NCBI RefSeq assembly: GCF_009498215.1
Contig: NZ_CP043499.1
Coordinates: 186,001-250,000, forward strand
Direction: 5' to 3'
From: Rhizobium grahamii
GTDB taxonomy: Bacteria; Pseudomonadota; Alphaproteobacteria; Rhizobiales; Rhizobiaceae
DNA length: 64,000 nt
Part shown: piece after piece, positions 54,047 to 63,778 of the stretch
How the letters are laid out: the number at the start of each line of letters is the position of its first letter
Position numbering within the stretch: position 1 is the stretch's first letter
Notes under the pieces: generated by a model
Database searches by the model: none
Told to the model about the DNA's origin: nothing
Seen by the model: only the letters and a program-made list of their open reading frames with translations
Translations under genes and position numbers: made by a program

Positions 54047-54346
54047 AGCCCGTGCCAATTCAATTCGGGCCGCGCAATAAACGTGTCCGAGTGCGAAAGG
54101 TTTCGCTGGAGGACCTCTATTTTTTCTGAGTGATCTGGTGGGTTTGGTTAGCCGGTGAAGGCGCATCCTCAGTGCACCGTGCACGAAGGTCTGAGCAGCA
54201 TCATTGAAGACGTGTCAGCGGGCTCTTCAGTGTCGATCGTTTGACAGTCGCGCGTGTCGCCAAGATATGGGGCGTCGATGATATCATTGAAGCCGGAGGA
54301 ACGTCGTCCACCGGCTTCACAATCGGCGCTCATGCGCTGTAAGCAG

Positions 54347-55813
54347 CTATATCGCCGTGGATGGGAACAGAATGGCTTTTGTTTCCAGGAAAGCTTCGAG
54401 GCCTTCCGGTCCGCCCTCGCGGCCGATACCGGACATCTTGAAGCCGCCGAACGGAGCGGACGGCGCGAGCTCCATGCCGTTGATGTGAACCTGACCGGTT
54501 CGAATCCGGCGGGCGACCGCAAACGCCCGTTCGGGATTTCCAAAGATGGAGCCGCTCAAACCGAAGTCGGTATCGTTAGCGATAGCGACGGCATCGTCTT
54601 CATCCTCGTAGGCCTGGATCGTGACGACCGGGCCGAAGATTTCCTCCTTGGCGATAGACATCTCGCGCGTGACATTACGAAACACCGTGGGCAGGATGTA
54701 GTTGCCGGTTGGTTGCCGCGTGTCGGCGCGGCCGCCAGTCACGACCTCAGCGCCATCCTGAATGCCTTGGGTAATGTAGCTCATCGCCTTGTCGAATTGA
54801 CGGCGATTGAGGACCGGCCCAACCCGGGTGTCGGGCTCCCACGGGTCCCCAACCTTGAACGCCGCGACTCTTGCCGCATAGGCTTCGGAAATCTCGGCTT
54901 CCCGCGCTTTCGGAACGAGAATGCGAGTCTGCGAAAAGCAGAACTGTCCGGAGAACGGCATCGTGAACTGCTCGAGCGTCGGCATGGCCTGCTCGACATC
55001 GCCATCGGGAAGAAATATCGCTGCGGACTTCCCGCCCATCTCGAGAGTCAGTCGTCCCATTCTGGCAGAGACCACTGCGCCGATCTGGCTTCCGGTGCCG
55101 ACGCTTCCGGTAAAGCTGACCTTGGCGATATCAGGAGAGGCCACGAGGCGGGCACTGCCGTCATTATCAGCCAAAACGACGTTGATCACGCCAGGTGGAA
55201 GGCTGGCTTCGCGGGCGCACTCCGCGACAAGGTAGGCGTCCAGAGGGCTTTCTGGAGATGGCTTGATGACGCAGGTGCATCCGGCAGCAAGGGCCGCGCC
55301 TAGCTTGTTCATCAAGATCGGCAGGGCTGCGTTCCAGGGAATGATGAGCGCAGCGGGGCCGACTGGTTCCGCGACGATACGCGCGTGTCCGCGCGCTGTC
55401 GGTCGGTCCTTCTCGAACGCGTAGGTCGTTGCGAGGCCGGCGAAATACCGCAGTCGCGCCACCGCCAGAGGGACGAGCCTGCTTGCGAGCGAGATCGGCG
55501 CTCCGACTTGCGCGGTCCAAAGGTTTACAAAGACGGTGGTCCGACGCTCAAGCGCCTCGGCCAGACGTAGCATGTAGTCGGCACGTTCGGCCGCTGTCAG
55601 TCTCGGCCAAGGCCCGCTTTCGAAAGCGCTCCGTGCCGCGACAATTGCCAGGTCCACTTCCTGAGGTGTCGCGAGCGACACTTCCGCGATGGACTGACCC
55701 GTCGACGGGCTGATGAGGCTCTTCGTATTCGGTCCGGACGCGCGGACCCAATCTCCATCAATAAAAAAGCTATCCAGAAGTCTTGGTGAAATCTCTGTAC
55801 GCACATCGAACAT
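54347..55813 (-). CDS. NAD(P)-dependent aldehyde dehydrogenase
   Basis: A 488-residue ALDH-superfamily enzyme: IIPWNAALPILMNKLG, the oxyanion Asn region, general base Glu in TLEMGGKSAAIF, nucleophile Cys in SGQFCFSQTRILVP, EIFGPVVTIQAY and the C-terminal PFGGFKMSGIGREGG. The ATG at 55813 with GGAG upstream is preferred over the longer reading to 55900. It follows an AraC-type regulator gene on the same strand by 123 bases, which is the likely controller. Substrate aldehyde unknown. Confidence 0.92.
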   Translation of the reverse strand: MFDVRTEISPRLLDSFFIDGDWVRASGPNTKSLISPSTGQSIAEVSLATPQEVDLAIVAARSAFESGPWPRLTAAERADYMLRLAEALERRTTVFVNLWTAQVGAPISLASRLVPLAVARLRYFAGLATTYAFEKDRPTARGHARIVAEPVGPAALIIPWNAALPILMNKLGAALAAGCTCVIKPSPESPLDAYLVAECAREASLPPGVINVVLADNDGSARLVASPDIAKVSFTGSVGTGSQIGAVVSARMGRLTLEMGGKSAAIFLPDGDVEQAMPTLEQFTMPFSGQFCFSQTRILVPKAREAEISEAYAARVAAFKVGDPWEPDTRVGPVLNRRQFDKAMSYITQGIQDGAEVVTGGRADTRQPTGNYILPTVFRNVTREMSIAKEEIFGPVVTIQAYEDEDDAVAIANDTDFGLSGSIFGNPERAFAVARRIRTGQVHINGMELAPSAPFGGFKMSGIGREGGPEGLEAFLETKAILFPSTAI

Positions 55814-55936
55814 AGTCGGTCTCCATGAAATGCCTCCGTGGCGCGCCGGGTATATCGCTGCGCAGCCGCGTCGGCTTTCACTCGGGACCGGTGCTTGCAT
55901 CTAAGGGTGATTTTCGATGCGCCGGTGCGAACCGGA

Positions 55937-56799
55937 TCAGGATTTTTCCCGACGATAGCAGCTGGGCGAGATGCCAAACTTCTTGATGAAGAGGCGCGTC
56001 AGATGCGAATGGCTGGAGAGGCCCACGCTGGCGGCGATCTCCGCGATGCCGTCATCCGTGCTTATGAGTGCTTGTCGTGCTCTCTCGAGACGAACATCGC
56101 GGAGATATTCGAAGGCGGATTTCCCAGTTGCCAAACGAAACATCTTTTGAAAGTGCGAGCGGCTGTATCCGGCCCCCGGGCAAGTTCATCAAGCGTGAGG
56201 TCGTTTTCATGCTCGCTTTCGATCTTGTCGAGGATGCGCCTGAGGACGCGGGGCGGAAGAGGAGAGACTACGGAGCGTTCAAGCCCATCGGAGCGAGCGA
56301 CGTGCAGAAACCTTGCAATAAGCGCTTGCTCAAGGGATTGCTGGTAGAGAAGACCGCTCTCCCCGGCATTTTCCACCTCGGAAGAAAGAAGGCCGATCAG
56401 TCCGGCAAGGGCTTCATCACGAATGCCAAGCTGATCGTGAAGGCGATAGCTCCGCCGTTCATCGATTTCCTCCAGCACCGTCCGCGCCGCATTCGCGTCA
56501 ATAGTGCAGACGGTCACGTCATAAGGTGTCAACGCCCGGACAGCTGGGAGGCGGCCGGCGGTGCCGAGAGAAAGGAAACCCGGTCGCTTGACCACTCGCT
56601 CAAATCGTCCGGCGCGATACGCGCGCTCCGCTACGGTCGTCTCGCGCCACAGCATCACGTAGTGGCTGTCGATATCGTCTTCCTCGCGCTCGATGGGATC
56701 GACGATCCTGCGTTCGAGGGTAATTCCGGACCAGAGATGCTCGCTGGAAGGTCCTTTCAACCTGGAGCCTTTGAGCAGCCTATCGATTGATGAAACCAT
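55937..56799 (-). pseudogene. AraC-family regulator, one-base frameshift inside the DNA-binding domain
   Basis: From the ATG at 56799 (MVSSIDRLLKG) the frame runs to LTLDELARG, where an AraC domain should continue, but then goes out of frame at 56173-56177, a run of five C on the plus strand. One added base restores AGYSRSHFQKMFRLATGKS and the second helix-turn-helix (IAEIAASVGLSSHSHLTRLF), ending CYRREKS at 55937, about 287 residues. As read here the DNA-binding domain is split between two frames, so the protein would be inactive. The rest is intact, which favours a base-calling error. Confidence 0.85.
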
Positions 56800-57366
56800 C
56801 GTATCACCATACTGGTTGAGTGGACGAATTGAGACCCGTCCAATGCTATCTAATGTGGGCGAGCACGTATCAAACGCCAAGACCCGAGTCTGCAGGCGCA
56901 AAACGTCGCAGCTGCGCGTATAGCTGTCCGTCCGCTGGTAAGCCCGCGATGGTTTGCACCTGCGAGTAGTTCTCAATTGGAAAAAAGATAGCAATATCAG
57001 AATAATAGCGTTGGGCCGGATCGGGATGATTAGACAAGGTTGTGGTTTTTGCGCGTTAGATTTGAACCTAACCGCGGCAGGTCTTGAAATTCTCAATCAG
57101 CCTGAAAATGATCGGCTGGCCTATGCCTTCGTTCAATCGCGTTTGCGTTGGGGCATGACACCGATGCGATAGAGGGCAGTGGGTCCCGGCAGCCCCGGCG
57201 ATTGTCCCCGGCAAGAACAACCGGCCGACGGGGCATGAGATGCGCGCCCACCCGAACCGTTTCTGGGGTGGAGCGAAAGTGCGACAACTATGTGCGGGTC
57301 TTCTTAACGTTCCAACGCCACTATGGGTCCGCACACATGTTCTCTAACCCTCAGGGACCACCTTAC
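56800..57366. other. Intergenic stretch between the AraC regulator and the secreted-protein gene
   Basis: About 567 bases between two divergent genes. Long open frames here (for example 56954-57172 on plus, and an N-terminal extension of the AraC frame on minus) lack ribosome sites and recognisable motifs. The stretch at 56970-57015 is AT-richer than its surroundings and may hold promoters. No repeat or RNA structure is recognised. Confidence 0.35.
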
Positions 57367-57860
57367 ATGAAGACGATTTTCGTCGGGGCGCTTCTCGCTG
57401 CCCTTATACCTGGCATCAGCCAGGCCAAGACGCTTGCATTTCCGAGCGACGCCCCATCGCCCAGATCGCCATTCCCGATAGCTGGGAACCCGAGGAAACC
57501 GAAACCGGGATTCAAGCGACTTCGGATGACTCGGCCATCTATCTTTCGATCGACGTTGCCGACGAGAAGAGCACGGACAAGGTCATCGATGACGCCATTG
57601 CCTTTCTCCAAAAGAACGGCGTGAAGGTCGACGGCTCGACGCAGAAGAAGTCCGACGAGCCGATCAACGGCATGGACATGACCAACTTCGACTGGACTGG
57701 CACCGACAATGACGGCGCCGTCAACATCGGCCTCTCGCTGCTCTCTCCGAAGCCAGGCAAGCTGCTCGTCATCACCTATTGGGTTTCGCAGGGAACGCAG
57801 GAGGCGCATGGGCCTGAACTCCAGGCGATCATCAGCTCCCTGAAACCTGCAGCCGAGTAA
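57367..57860 (+). pseudogene. Secreted protein, one-base frameshift
   Basis: The ATG at 57367 opens a signal peptide (MKTIFVGALLAALIPGISQA) and continues to FPSDAP, where the frame is lost at the CCCC run 57452-57455. One added C restores IAQIAIPDSWEPEETETGIQ and an intact remainder (ATSDDSAIYLSIDVADEKS, MTNFDWTGTDNDGAVNIGL, LVITYWVSQGTQEAHG) ending SLKPAAE, about 164 residues in all. A periplasmic protein of unknown function; the sequence after the break has coherent beta-strand pattern, so the gene was functional recently or still is. Confidence 0.75.
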
Positions 57861-58379
57861 TGTGGCGCGGGCACGGCCGAGCCGTGCCTGCCCTTGCCCC
57901 GAGGTCACCGTGCGCTTCTTCAAAACCTCGGCCGGGGCGTAGTGAAGAAAATTCTGTTCTCTCTGGAACAACTAGAGAATTTTATCACGCAGGCTTCGTT
58001 TTTTCCACGTCCCCAAACAACACAAGCGACTGGTTTCGATGCAAAAGCAATCGATTGGGATAGCTTACTCCATGAACGGCAACCAAGATCCGAAATAATT
58101 GATCTGCTTCGGACGATGCGGTAGCCGCAGCTTCTTCCCTCCCGCACATGCGGATCGTCAATGCATATGCGAGGTATATCAGTCGCTCCGCCATGTCGAC
58201 TGCCTCACGAAGGATGGTCGCAAACTGCCGGTGGCCGACAGGGATGCGCCACGGCTCTGGATCGTGCTCGACAAGTCTGGGTGCGCGTTGTCGGTCACAC
58301 TGCAGGGCGGCAAGGGTCACCGTCCGCACGCAGATAAGCACCACGGCTCAGACGTTTACGAAACCTCTCCGAACTGACT
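57861..58379. other. Intergenic stretch left of the transposition genes
   Basis: About 519 bases. It begins with a tight hairpin, GGCACGGC (57870-57877) with GCCGTGCC (57881-57888), which probably ends the secreted-protein transcript. A second dyad (CCGAGGT / ACCTCGG) follows near 57900-57935. Overlapping open frames on both strands (about 57942-58124 plus; 57985-58344 minus) look protein-like in part but have no ribosome site and no family. I see no array of short repeats that would mark a transposon end. Confidence 0.4.
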
Positions 58380-60203
58380 TCATCTCGTCACATCGCTTTT
58401 CAAAAAGATAGCACTGGTCCCCGCAGTGCTATTGAAAATTCGCTTCACGCCCCGCATTTCCTCGAGCAGAAATAAGACCAGTGGCGGACGGACGCCAAGG
58501 ATCTCCGCTGCCTCAACCTGTGAGACCCACTTCTCCTTGAACGTTGCCATTGATGCCAATGTGATCAACCGGTCCTTGCTGTCATTCTCGGCGTCGGTCG
58601 GCTCCAACTCGACAAGATTGTGCTGCAGGAGTAGCGGGATGGTTTTAGGCGTGACTCTGAGGAATTTCGCGGCGCGCGATGGAATGAGTCCGTTACCGTC
58701 AATTCCGAGGTGGGTAGCCTTTTGTTTCACGTTCCAATGGTTCACGACCTCCTGCGGATCAAAGCGCAAGCTGCCCAAATTGTAGCCGTGATCGGACCCG
58801 GCTTTGGTTTTCTCAAGTTCCCCTTGGTGGAGAGCAACAAGCGCATCGAACGGATCGACCCCCGTCACCAGTCGCATTGTGGCGATCGTAAGCATGGTGT
58901 TATCTTCCTCGGCGATTGTCACATTTTGGAAGATGCGATGCTTGAACTCGGACAAGTCTCGTTCGGCAATTGCAACAGTTATTTTCGATCCATCGGAGGT
59001 TCGCACGCGCGGCAGCAGGTTCGCCTGGAGAATCTGGCGCATTAGCTTAGGAGACGCACCGAGCTGCTTTCCCGCATTAATCCTGCTGACCACCGCGGCG
59101 CTCAAGTCAGAAGATAATACCCTATGCGCGTCGCTGATGTCGAAGCAGCTCCTGCCGGTCAGGCGTCTTTTGAGCACCCCGGATTCGTTCAAGAGCTTGA
59201 TTACTCTGTCTCGTGCGATGCCGTACTCGGCCGCTGCGGAGTGGACGGTATGTCGATAGCGACGACGAACGGGTACGAAGCAAATCTCTCCTGGAGCGAA
59301 CGGCAAGTTTCGCTCCGCGACGTCTTGAAAGAGCTTCAGGATTTCGGCGAAGTCCTCGCGTGTTGAGTTTTGTCGCAACCAATCCCCGAGGGAAAGAAAC
59401 CCAAGCCGTGAACGCGTACCGGCGCGCTTGAACCTAATGATCTCGGCGAACGTGTCGCGCAGGTGCTGCTCGCCTTGGCTGGCGATATGAAATCCGATTT
59501 CACGTGCGGGCGCTGTCCACAACTCTGCCGGAACGTGAGTTACCGCGCGGCGATGCGCGTGTACGAAGCGGCCAAGATGTTCGCACAGGTCGAGAACGAC
59601 ATAGACTTCAAACCTGTCGAGGTATGAGCAGGTTCGGGCGCCTTTGATCCGGGCCTCGATGTAGGTGTCAACCTCGATAGGCTCCAGTGATGGGAGCGGC
59701 TGAACCTTCGATCTGATCAGGGAAAGGTTGGCGTCGACAAACCTGCAAAAGTCATTGCTGTCCCAGGAAGGCGCTTCGACAAGTGGATGGCGATGCTGAG
59801 GACAGTGGATCAACGCCCGACATGTCCAACCCGGCCGGACGTAGGGTCTAGCTAGCGGTCGTCCAATGCCGTTTTCCAAGTCATCGAGGATGCAGGCCGG
59901 GCAATAGCGAAACCGGATGGCTGCGCGCGCCAGCCGGCCGAACACGGCGTCACCTAGGCGCCATGTCTGGTGATCGGGAGAGTTCACGTGCAGAAACCTA
60001 GCCAAGGCGGCGACCTCCGTCCCCGACCATTGAGAAAGAAGTGCGAGGTCTCGCGGCAAACCAGCCGCGAGTCTTCTGGGTCTGATTCCGATAGCGTTCA
60101 GGAGTCCCTTGGCTGACCGAAAGCCGTTTGCGGCGCTCAGTCGGGAGACCAGGCTCTCCGTGGTTTCGTAGCCATGAATAGTAACGGGAACCGGCAGTGC
60201 CAT
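58380..60203 (-). CDS. tniQ: TniQ/TnsD-type target-selection protein
   Basis: A 607-residue TniQ protein. The N-terminal TniQ domain (ETTESLVSRLSAANGF, RFLHVNSPDHQTW) carries a zinc-finger pattern with CPAC at 101-104 and CPQH at 134-137. The long C-terminal part shows four short helix-turn-helix-like units near residues 322-343 (AAAEYGIARDRVIKLLNESG), 380-400, 509-530 (AAKFLRVTPKTIPLLLQHN) and 562-585 (AAEILGVRPPLVLFLLEE). This length and tail resemble TnsD, which binds a fixed DNA site, more than the short TniQ of Tn5053. The target cannot be deduced from this window. Confidence 0.88.
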   Translation of the reverse strand: MALPVPVTIHGYETTESLVSRLSAANGFRSAKGLLNAIGIRPRRLAAGLPRDLALLSQWSGTEVAALARFLHVNSPDHQTWRLGDAVFGRLARAAIRFRYCPACILDDLENGIGRPLARPYVRPGWTCRALIHCPQHRHPLVEAPSWDSNDFCRFVDANLSLIRSKVQPLPSLEPIEVDTYIEARIKGARTCSYLDRFEVYVVLDLCEHLGRFVHAHRRAVTHVPAELWTAPAREIGFHIASQGEQHLRDTFAEIIRFKRAGTRSRLGFLSLGDWLRQNSTREDFAEILKLFQDVAERNLPFAPGEICFVPVRRRYRHTVHSAAAEYGIARDRVIKLLNESGVLKRRLTGRSCFDISDAHRVLSSDLSAAVVSRINAGKQLGASPKLMRQILQANLLPRVRTSDGSKITVAIAERDLSEFKHRIFQNVTIAEEDNTMLTIATMRLVTGVDPFDALVALHQGELEKTKAGSDHGYNLGSLRFDPQEVVNHWNVKQKATHLGIDGNGLIPSRAAKFLRVTPKTIPLLLQHNLVELEPTDAENDSKDRLITLASMATFKEKWVSQVEAAEILGVRPPLVLFLLEEMRGVKRIFNSTAGTSAIFLKSDVTR

Positions 60204-60206
60204 TGA

Positions 60207-61163
60207 TCAGTCCTCCATCAAGGATACGAGTGTTTCCGACCCTGCGAGATCGCGGTAGTTTGACACGAGGAAGACGTTCTCCTCATCAGTGAGACCGCTC
60301 GCCTTCTCGTATTCCCGAGCGAAGTCGACCTTCGTGAGCTGGGTGCGGCCACGATCCAACGCCCGGAAAGACGCATTCTGGATCACCTCGATCATGGTGC
60401 CCCACGCCCCGTGTACGGCGAGGCTGAGACGCTCTCGAAACTCAGGTGTCTTCACATCTGCGGCAAACGTTAGGCCGCAGCCGTCCTTGGCGACCTTCGC
60501 CATGAGGGTCTTGATCCAATCCTCGTCGGCCTCGAAATCCATGGTGTGGAACGGAATGTTGTGCGTCCGCCGAAAGATCTGCTTATCCTGGCGCATCTTG
60601 TGGATGCGAGGCATGCCACTCAAGACCATATGCAGATGCCAGTCGTCCCGGTCCAGCATCTCTTTGAGAAGATCTTGGATAGCTTCGAAGGCCTTCGCCG
60701 TATTTGACCGGACGGTATGCTGGAGTTCATCGAGGTGCAAAAGGCTGATCTCACGCTCTTTCAATTGCTCCATCATTGTGTCGCGCAATTGAGCAAGCGT
60801 GCCCTCGGTTGGCAGTCCCATTGCCTTCAGGATTTGAACGACGAAGTCGCGCTTCGCGCATTGATGCGGCATCTTCACATAAAGAGCGGGACGCACGGTC
60901 TGCCCGTACTTGTTCACATATGGCAGGAACTCGGGCATCTTGGCGATCGCGTGTTTGACAGTCGTGGTCTTGCCCGTGCCCGACGGGCCGTAGATGAAAA
61001 CTCCACGGCGTGGGGACGGAGCCCCGGCCTTGAAGTCGTCGATATTCTTGACGAAATACGCAAGCTCCTCGTTGACCAGCTCGTCCATCGGGTTGTCGAT
61101 GTACGTACTACGAACGGTGACACGGAGGGCGCGATGAACTTCAGGCGAGTTTGCTTCGGTCAT
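60207..61163 (-). CDS. tniB: TniB/TnsC-type AAA+ ATPase
   Basis: A 318-residue AAA+ ATPase that joins the transposase to target DNA. Walker A GPSGTGKTT (about 59-67), Walker B LLHLDELQH (141-149), sensor-1 region MVLSGMPRIHKM and an Arg-rich helix (KQIFRRTHNIPF) fit TniB. The C-terminal part (LAVHGAWGTMIEVIQNASF) matches the family's lid. The ATG overlaps the transposase stop (ATGA), and TniQ follows three bases later, so the three proteins are made together. Confidence 0.92.
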   Translation of the reverse strand: MTEANSPEVHRALRVTVRSTYIDNPMDELVNEELAYFVKNIDDFKAGAPSPRRGVFIYGPSGTGKTTTVKHAIAKMPEFLPYVNKYGQTVRPALYVKMPHQCAKRDFVVQILKAMGLPTEGTLAQLRDTMMEQLKEREISLLHLDELQHTVRSNTAKAFEAIQDLLKEMLDRDDWHLHMVLSGMPRIHKMRQDKQIFRRTHNIPFHTMDFEADEDWIKTLMAKVAKDGCGLTFAADVKTPEFRERLSLAVHGAWGTMIEVIQNASFRALDRGRTQLTKVDFAREYEKASGLTDEENVFLVSNYRDLAGSETLVSLMED

Positions 61164-63310
61164 TGGTCGTCATCCCTTTTGCGATTGAACTTCGAACTCT
61201 TGCGAACCGGCATCGGCGTCGGCTCGAGCTCGGGCGGACGTGGACGGGCCACTGTGCCGGCGCGCAGGTTGTCCGGTGGCGGAAGAACGGGCGTATCGGC
61301 CGGAATGGGCGTGCCCGTCGGAGGCGATGCGACAAAGCCGCGGAAGAGTTCGGCGCGCTGCTTTTCAAGCCTCGCGGGTGATGCGGCGACGGGGTCTAGG
61401 CCAGCCCGCAGCGTCGCTGCCTTGCCATTCTCTCGGTTCCGAATGATCGCGTCACGCATTGCGGGATAGCTGTTCTTAGTGCGCTCACGCTTTTCTGCCA
61501 GCACCTCTCTGCGAGCCTCGGTCCACTCCGCCTCGGTGAGATTGGCAGGGAGGTCGATCTTGTTCTCGATTTCCCTCCAACCGCCATCCCGTGTCTCGAC
61601 GAGAATGCTGTTCACATAGCCGAAGTCGAAGATGACATTGATCGGCCTTTGACCACGATGCATGTGCTCGTCTTCAAGCCAGTCATTGGAGTACGGGATG
61701 CCGTATTTGATAATTCCGTACCGACCGATCGTCCCGGTCATTTTTTTCCCGAAGGCGAGAATCTGATCCGCGGCGTGGGGCGGACGAAGCCATCCCATTC
61801 CTTCCACGGTATCCACCCACACATTGTGCGGACTGTCTCCGCCCAGCGCGCCGTGGGGGCGAATGTTGTACATGTCCGAAATGCCGTACGCGATGATTTC
61901 GCTGAATTCGCTGGCGGCGAGCGAAGCGTGGTGCTTCGGATCATAGTCACCCTTTTCCTTGATGCTGCGGAAGGTCCTCCCATCGAAGAACCGCGTGAAA
62001 AGCGGACCAATCGTATGGAACAGGCTTTCGATATGTGGGCGTCCCTTGGCTTTGCCAGGTTCCGGGTGCGTGATCTCGATGCCAAGCGCTTTGAGACTTT
62101 CGTGCGTCTCGTCGCCGATGAAGGCCGAACCCCAGTCCGCGTAGAGCGTCGTTGGCTTGATATGGCCAAGCCATGGAGTCTGAGCTCCGACCAGCTCGGA
62201 CAGCTCCGACTTGTCGGTCATGATCATCCTGACCATGTCCAGACATGCCTGGGTGTTCGCGCTAGTAGCAACCTTTGCCGCAAGAACGTATCGCGTCGTG
62301 ACCTCAATCGCGACGACCAACCACACACGGATTTTTTTGAGCGTTTCGATTTTGTCGCTATCGAGCCCTTCAAGCATCCCAGCCAATGCGAAAACGACAG
62401 AAAGGTCGGTCTTCAACTCATCGATCTCGACGCGCTCGCCAAGGGTGGTTGGATCAAAGCTTCGAAGAACCGGAGCAAAGTGTTTAATCGCCGCGTCGAT
62501 ACCGTGACGCTCAGCCATGACATCGAAGGCAGGAAGTGCATCGATGAGCTCAAAGAACTTCGTCTTGCCGAACTTGTGAAAGGTCAGCTTGCCTTCCGAC
62601 AAAAGCTGTTCGTTCTTCTTCGAAAGCAGCGCCTCATAGTCCTCGTATACCTGGGTCGGGGTGGGCTTGAGGCGGCTCATGTAGCCTTGGGCCATCGAGA
62701 CTGCAAAGCTCAAACTCTCTGCAGTGAAGTCGAGCGTGCGGTTTCCCGGTCCCCTGTGCCTCGGCACGATCGCCAGAATATTCCGCTCGTACTTCACCCA
62801 TTCCTTGTACCGGCGGTTGAACGTTGACACGCTTGGTGGATTGATTGAACTTTGATCAGAGCGCGTCCGCCCGCGGATGGCGAGCCAAGCTGCGTCGATC
62901 CAGGCTTGGAACGTCGCGCTTGAACGCGGGACCTTGCCATTGCGCAGGACTTCTTCTTCGTACTTTCGGAAGAGCCGTTCTCTCTGCATGGCAATGCCTT
63001 TAACCGCCTCGTCAAATTCGTGAAAATTCTTGCCGTTGAACAGCGTGTGCAGAAACTGCTTGGTCTCGCTGAAAGCACCATATTCAAGACGTCCGCTGCC
63101 CGTATCGAGCCGTGAATTGATCTCGGCAAACGTCAAGGGCAGCACCCTGTCGGGATGAATGTGATGGACAAACGTATACCCGGTGAGCGTCCGCTTGCCG
63201 GGTACGTATGGTTCGCTACCAAACCAGACCCGATCGATCGACGTCAGGATTGGAATTGGGTGCCGCAACACCTTCGCGGGTAATGGGTAGTGTTCCAAGC
63301 AAATCTCCAA
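61160..63310 (-). CDS. TnsB/TniA-type DDE transposase
   Basis: At least 716 residues from a TTG at 63310. The RNase-H core has the DDE triad Asp297 (VEIDELKTD), Asp392 (LYADWGSAF) and Glu428 (GRPHIESLF), the last two 36 apart as in Mu/TnsB transposases; a Mu-type C-terminal barrel and a Pro-rich tail (PPTGTPIPADTPVLPPPD) that may contact TniB follow. The TTG has no ribosome site, and homology to the upstream fragment (63410-63757) continues through LVLE into another frame, so the real start is probably further upstream with one base missing near 63316-63325. Confidence 0.9.
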   Translation of the reverse strand: MEICLEHYPLPAKVLRHPIPILTSIDRVWFGSEPYVPGKRTLTGYTFVHHIHPDRVLPLTFAEINSRLDTGSGRLEYGAFSETKQFLHTLFNGKNFHEFDEAVKGIAMQRERLFRKYEEEVLRNGKVPRSSATFQAWIDAAWLAIRGRTRSDQSSINPPSVSTFNRRYKEWVKYERNILAIVPRHRGPGNRTLDFTAESLSFAVSMAQGYMSRLKPTPTQVYEDYEALLSKKNEQLLSEGKLTFHKFGKTKFFELIDALPAFDVMAERHGIDAAIKHFAPVLRSFDPTTLGERVEIDELKTDLSVVFALAGMLEGLDSDKIETLKKIRVWLVVAIEVTTRYVLAAKVATSANTQACLDMVRMIMTDKSELSELVGAQTPWLGHIKPTTLYADWGSAFIGDETHESLKALGIEITHPEPGKAKGRPHIESLFHTIGPLFTRFFDGRTFRSIKEKGDYDPKHHASLAASEFSEIIAYGISDMYNIRPHGALGGDSPHNVWVDTVEGMGWLRPPHAADQILAFGKKMTGTIGRYGIIKYGIPYSNDWLEDEHMHRGQRPINVIFDFGYVNSILVETRDGGWREIENKIDLPANLTEAEWTEARREVLAEKRERTKNSYPAMRDAIIRNRENGKAATLRAGLDPVAASPARLEKQRAELFRGFVASPPTGTPIPADTPVLPPPDNLRAGTVARPRPPELEPTPMPVRKSSKFNRKRDDDQ

Positions 63311-63457
63311 GACGAGGAAGGGACGGAGGCCGACTCTGCCGGTCTCCGTTTGCCCGACCGAGGTCGAGTTTCGTCACTTTCGGTATTCGGACTTCGATAT
63401 GGTTCGACGTCAGCCAGAGGCGCGAGTTTCGGCGCACGCCGGAGTGTAAAATCCGTA
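63082..63457 (-). repeat. Tandem unit: 5' part of the transposase gene, repeated upstream at 63457-63765
   Basis: The transposase 5' region and the sequence about 372-375 bases further upstream are related. Shared stretches include GTCCGAAT, CTCGACC, CGGAG, GTCGGCCTCC and TGGAG in the same order, and the encoded proteins align over some 80 residues (LVLE, KVLRH, DRVWF, EPY, RTL, GRxEYG). Identity is only partial, so the duplication is old or the two copies came from different elements. Confidence 0.75.
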
Positions 63458-63757
63458 TTCGACGCGTCCCCGCCCTGATGCCAGGCAGGCATCGAGTTCG
63501 GCATTCGTCATGACCAAGACCCTGCGCGGATAGCTATCATAGACGAAAGAGCACCCCGCCAACGTGCGGACGACGAGCGCGTATGGCTCGTCGTCGAACC
63601 AGACGCGATCCGCCGACGTGAGTGCAAGGTGACGCAGCACCTTGGAGAGGTGGTTGTGGCTCAAGGAAACCTCCAGGACGAGAGAAGGGGAGGAGGCCGA
63701 CGGCGCCGGCCTCCGCTTGCTCAACCGCGGTCGAGCTGAGTCTAGTTTTCGTGGCAT
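63410..63757 (-). pseudogene. Diverged N-terminal fragment of a second TnsB-type transposase
   Basis: A 115-residue open frame starting MPRKLDSARPRLSKRR. Residues 25-104 align with the first 80 residues of the neighbouring transposase: LVLEVSLSHNHLSKVLRHLA, DRVWFDDEPYALVVRTLAGC, and GRGRVEYGFYTP. It then stops, so no catalytic domain remains. It could be a remnant of a related transposon, or a short expressed N-domain that binds transposon ends. No good ribosome site is seen before its ATG, which favours a remnant. Confidence 0.65.
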
Positions 63758-63778
63758 TCGGACGTCAGGGGGCCGACT

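Noticed and set aside
56954..57172. Plus-strand 72-codon open frame
   Set aside because: No ribosome site, no hydrophobic or domain pattern, lies in an otherwise non-coding AT-richer stretch.
57942..58344. Overlapping short open frames on both strands left of tniQ
   Set aside because: Each has protein-like parts but they exclude one another, and neither has a ribosome site or known family; left unassigned.
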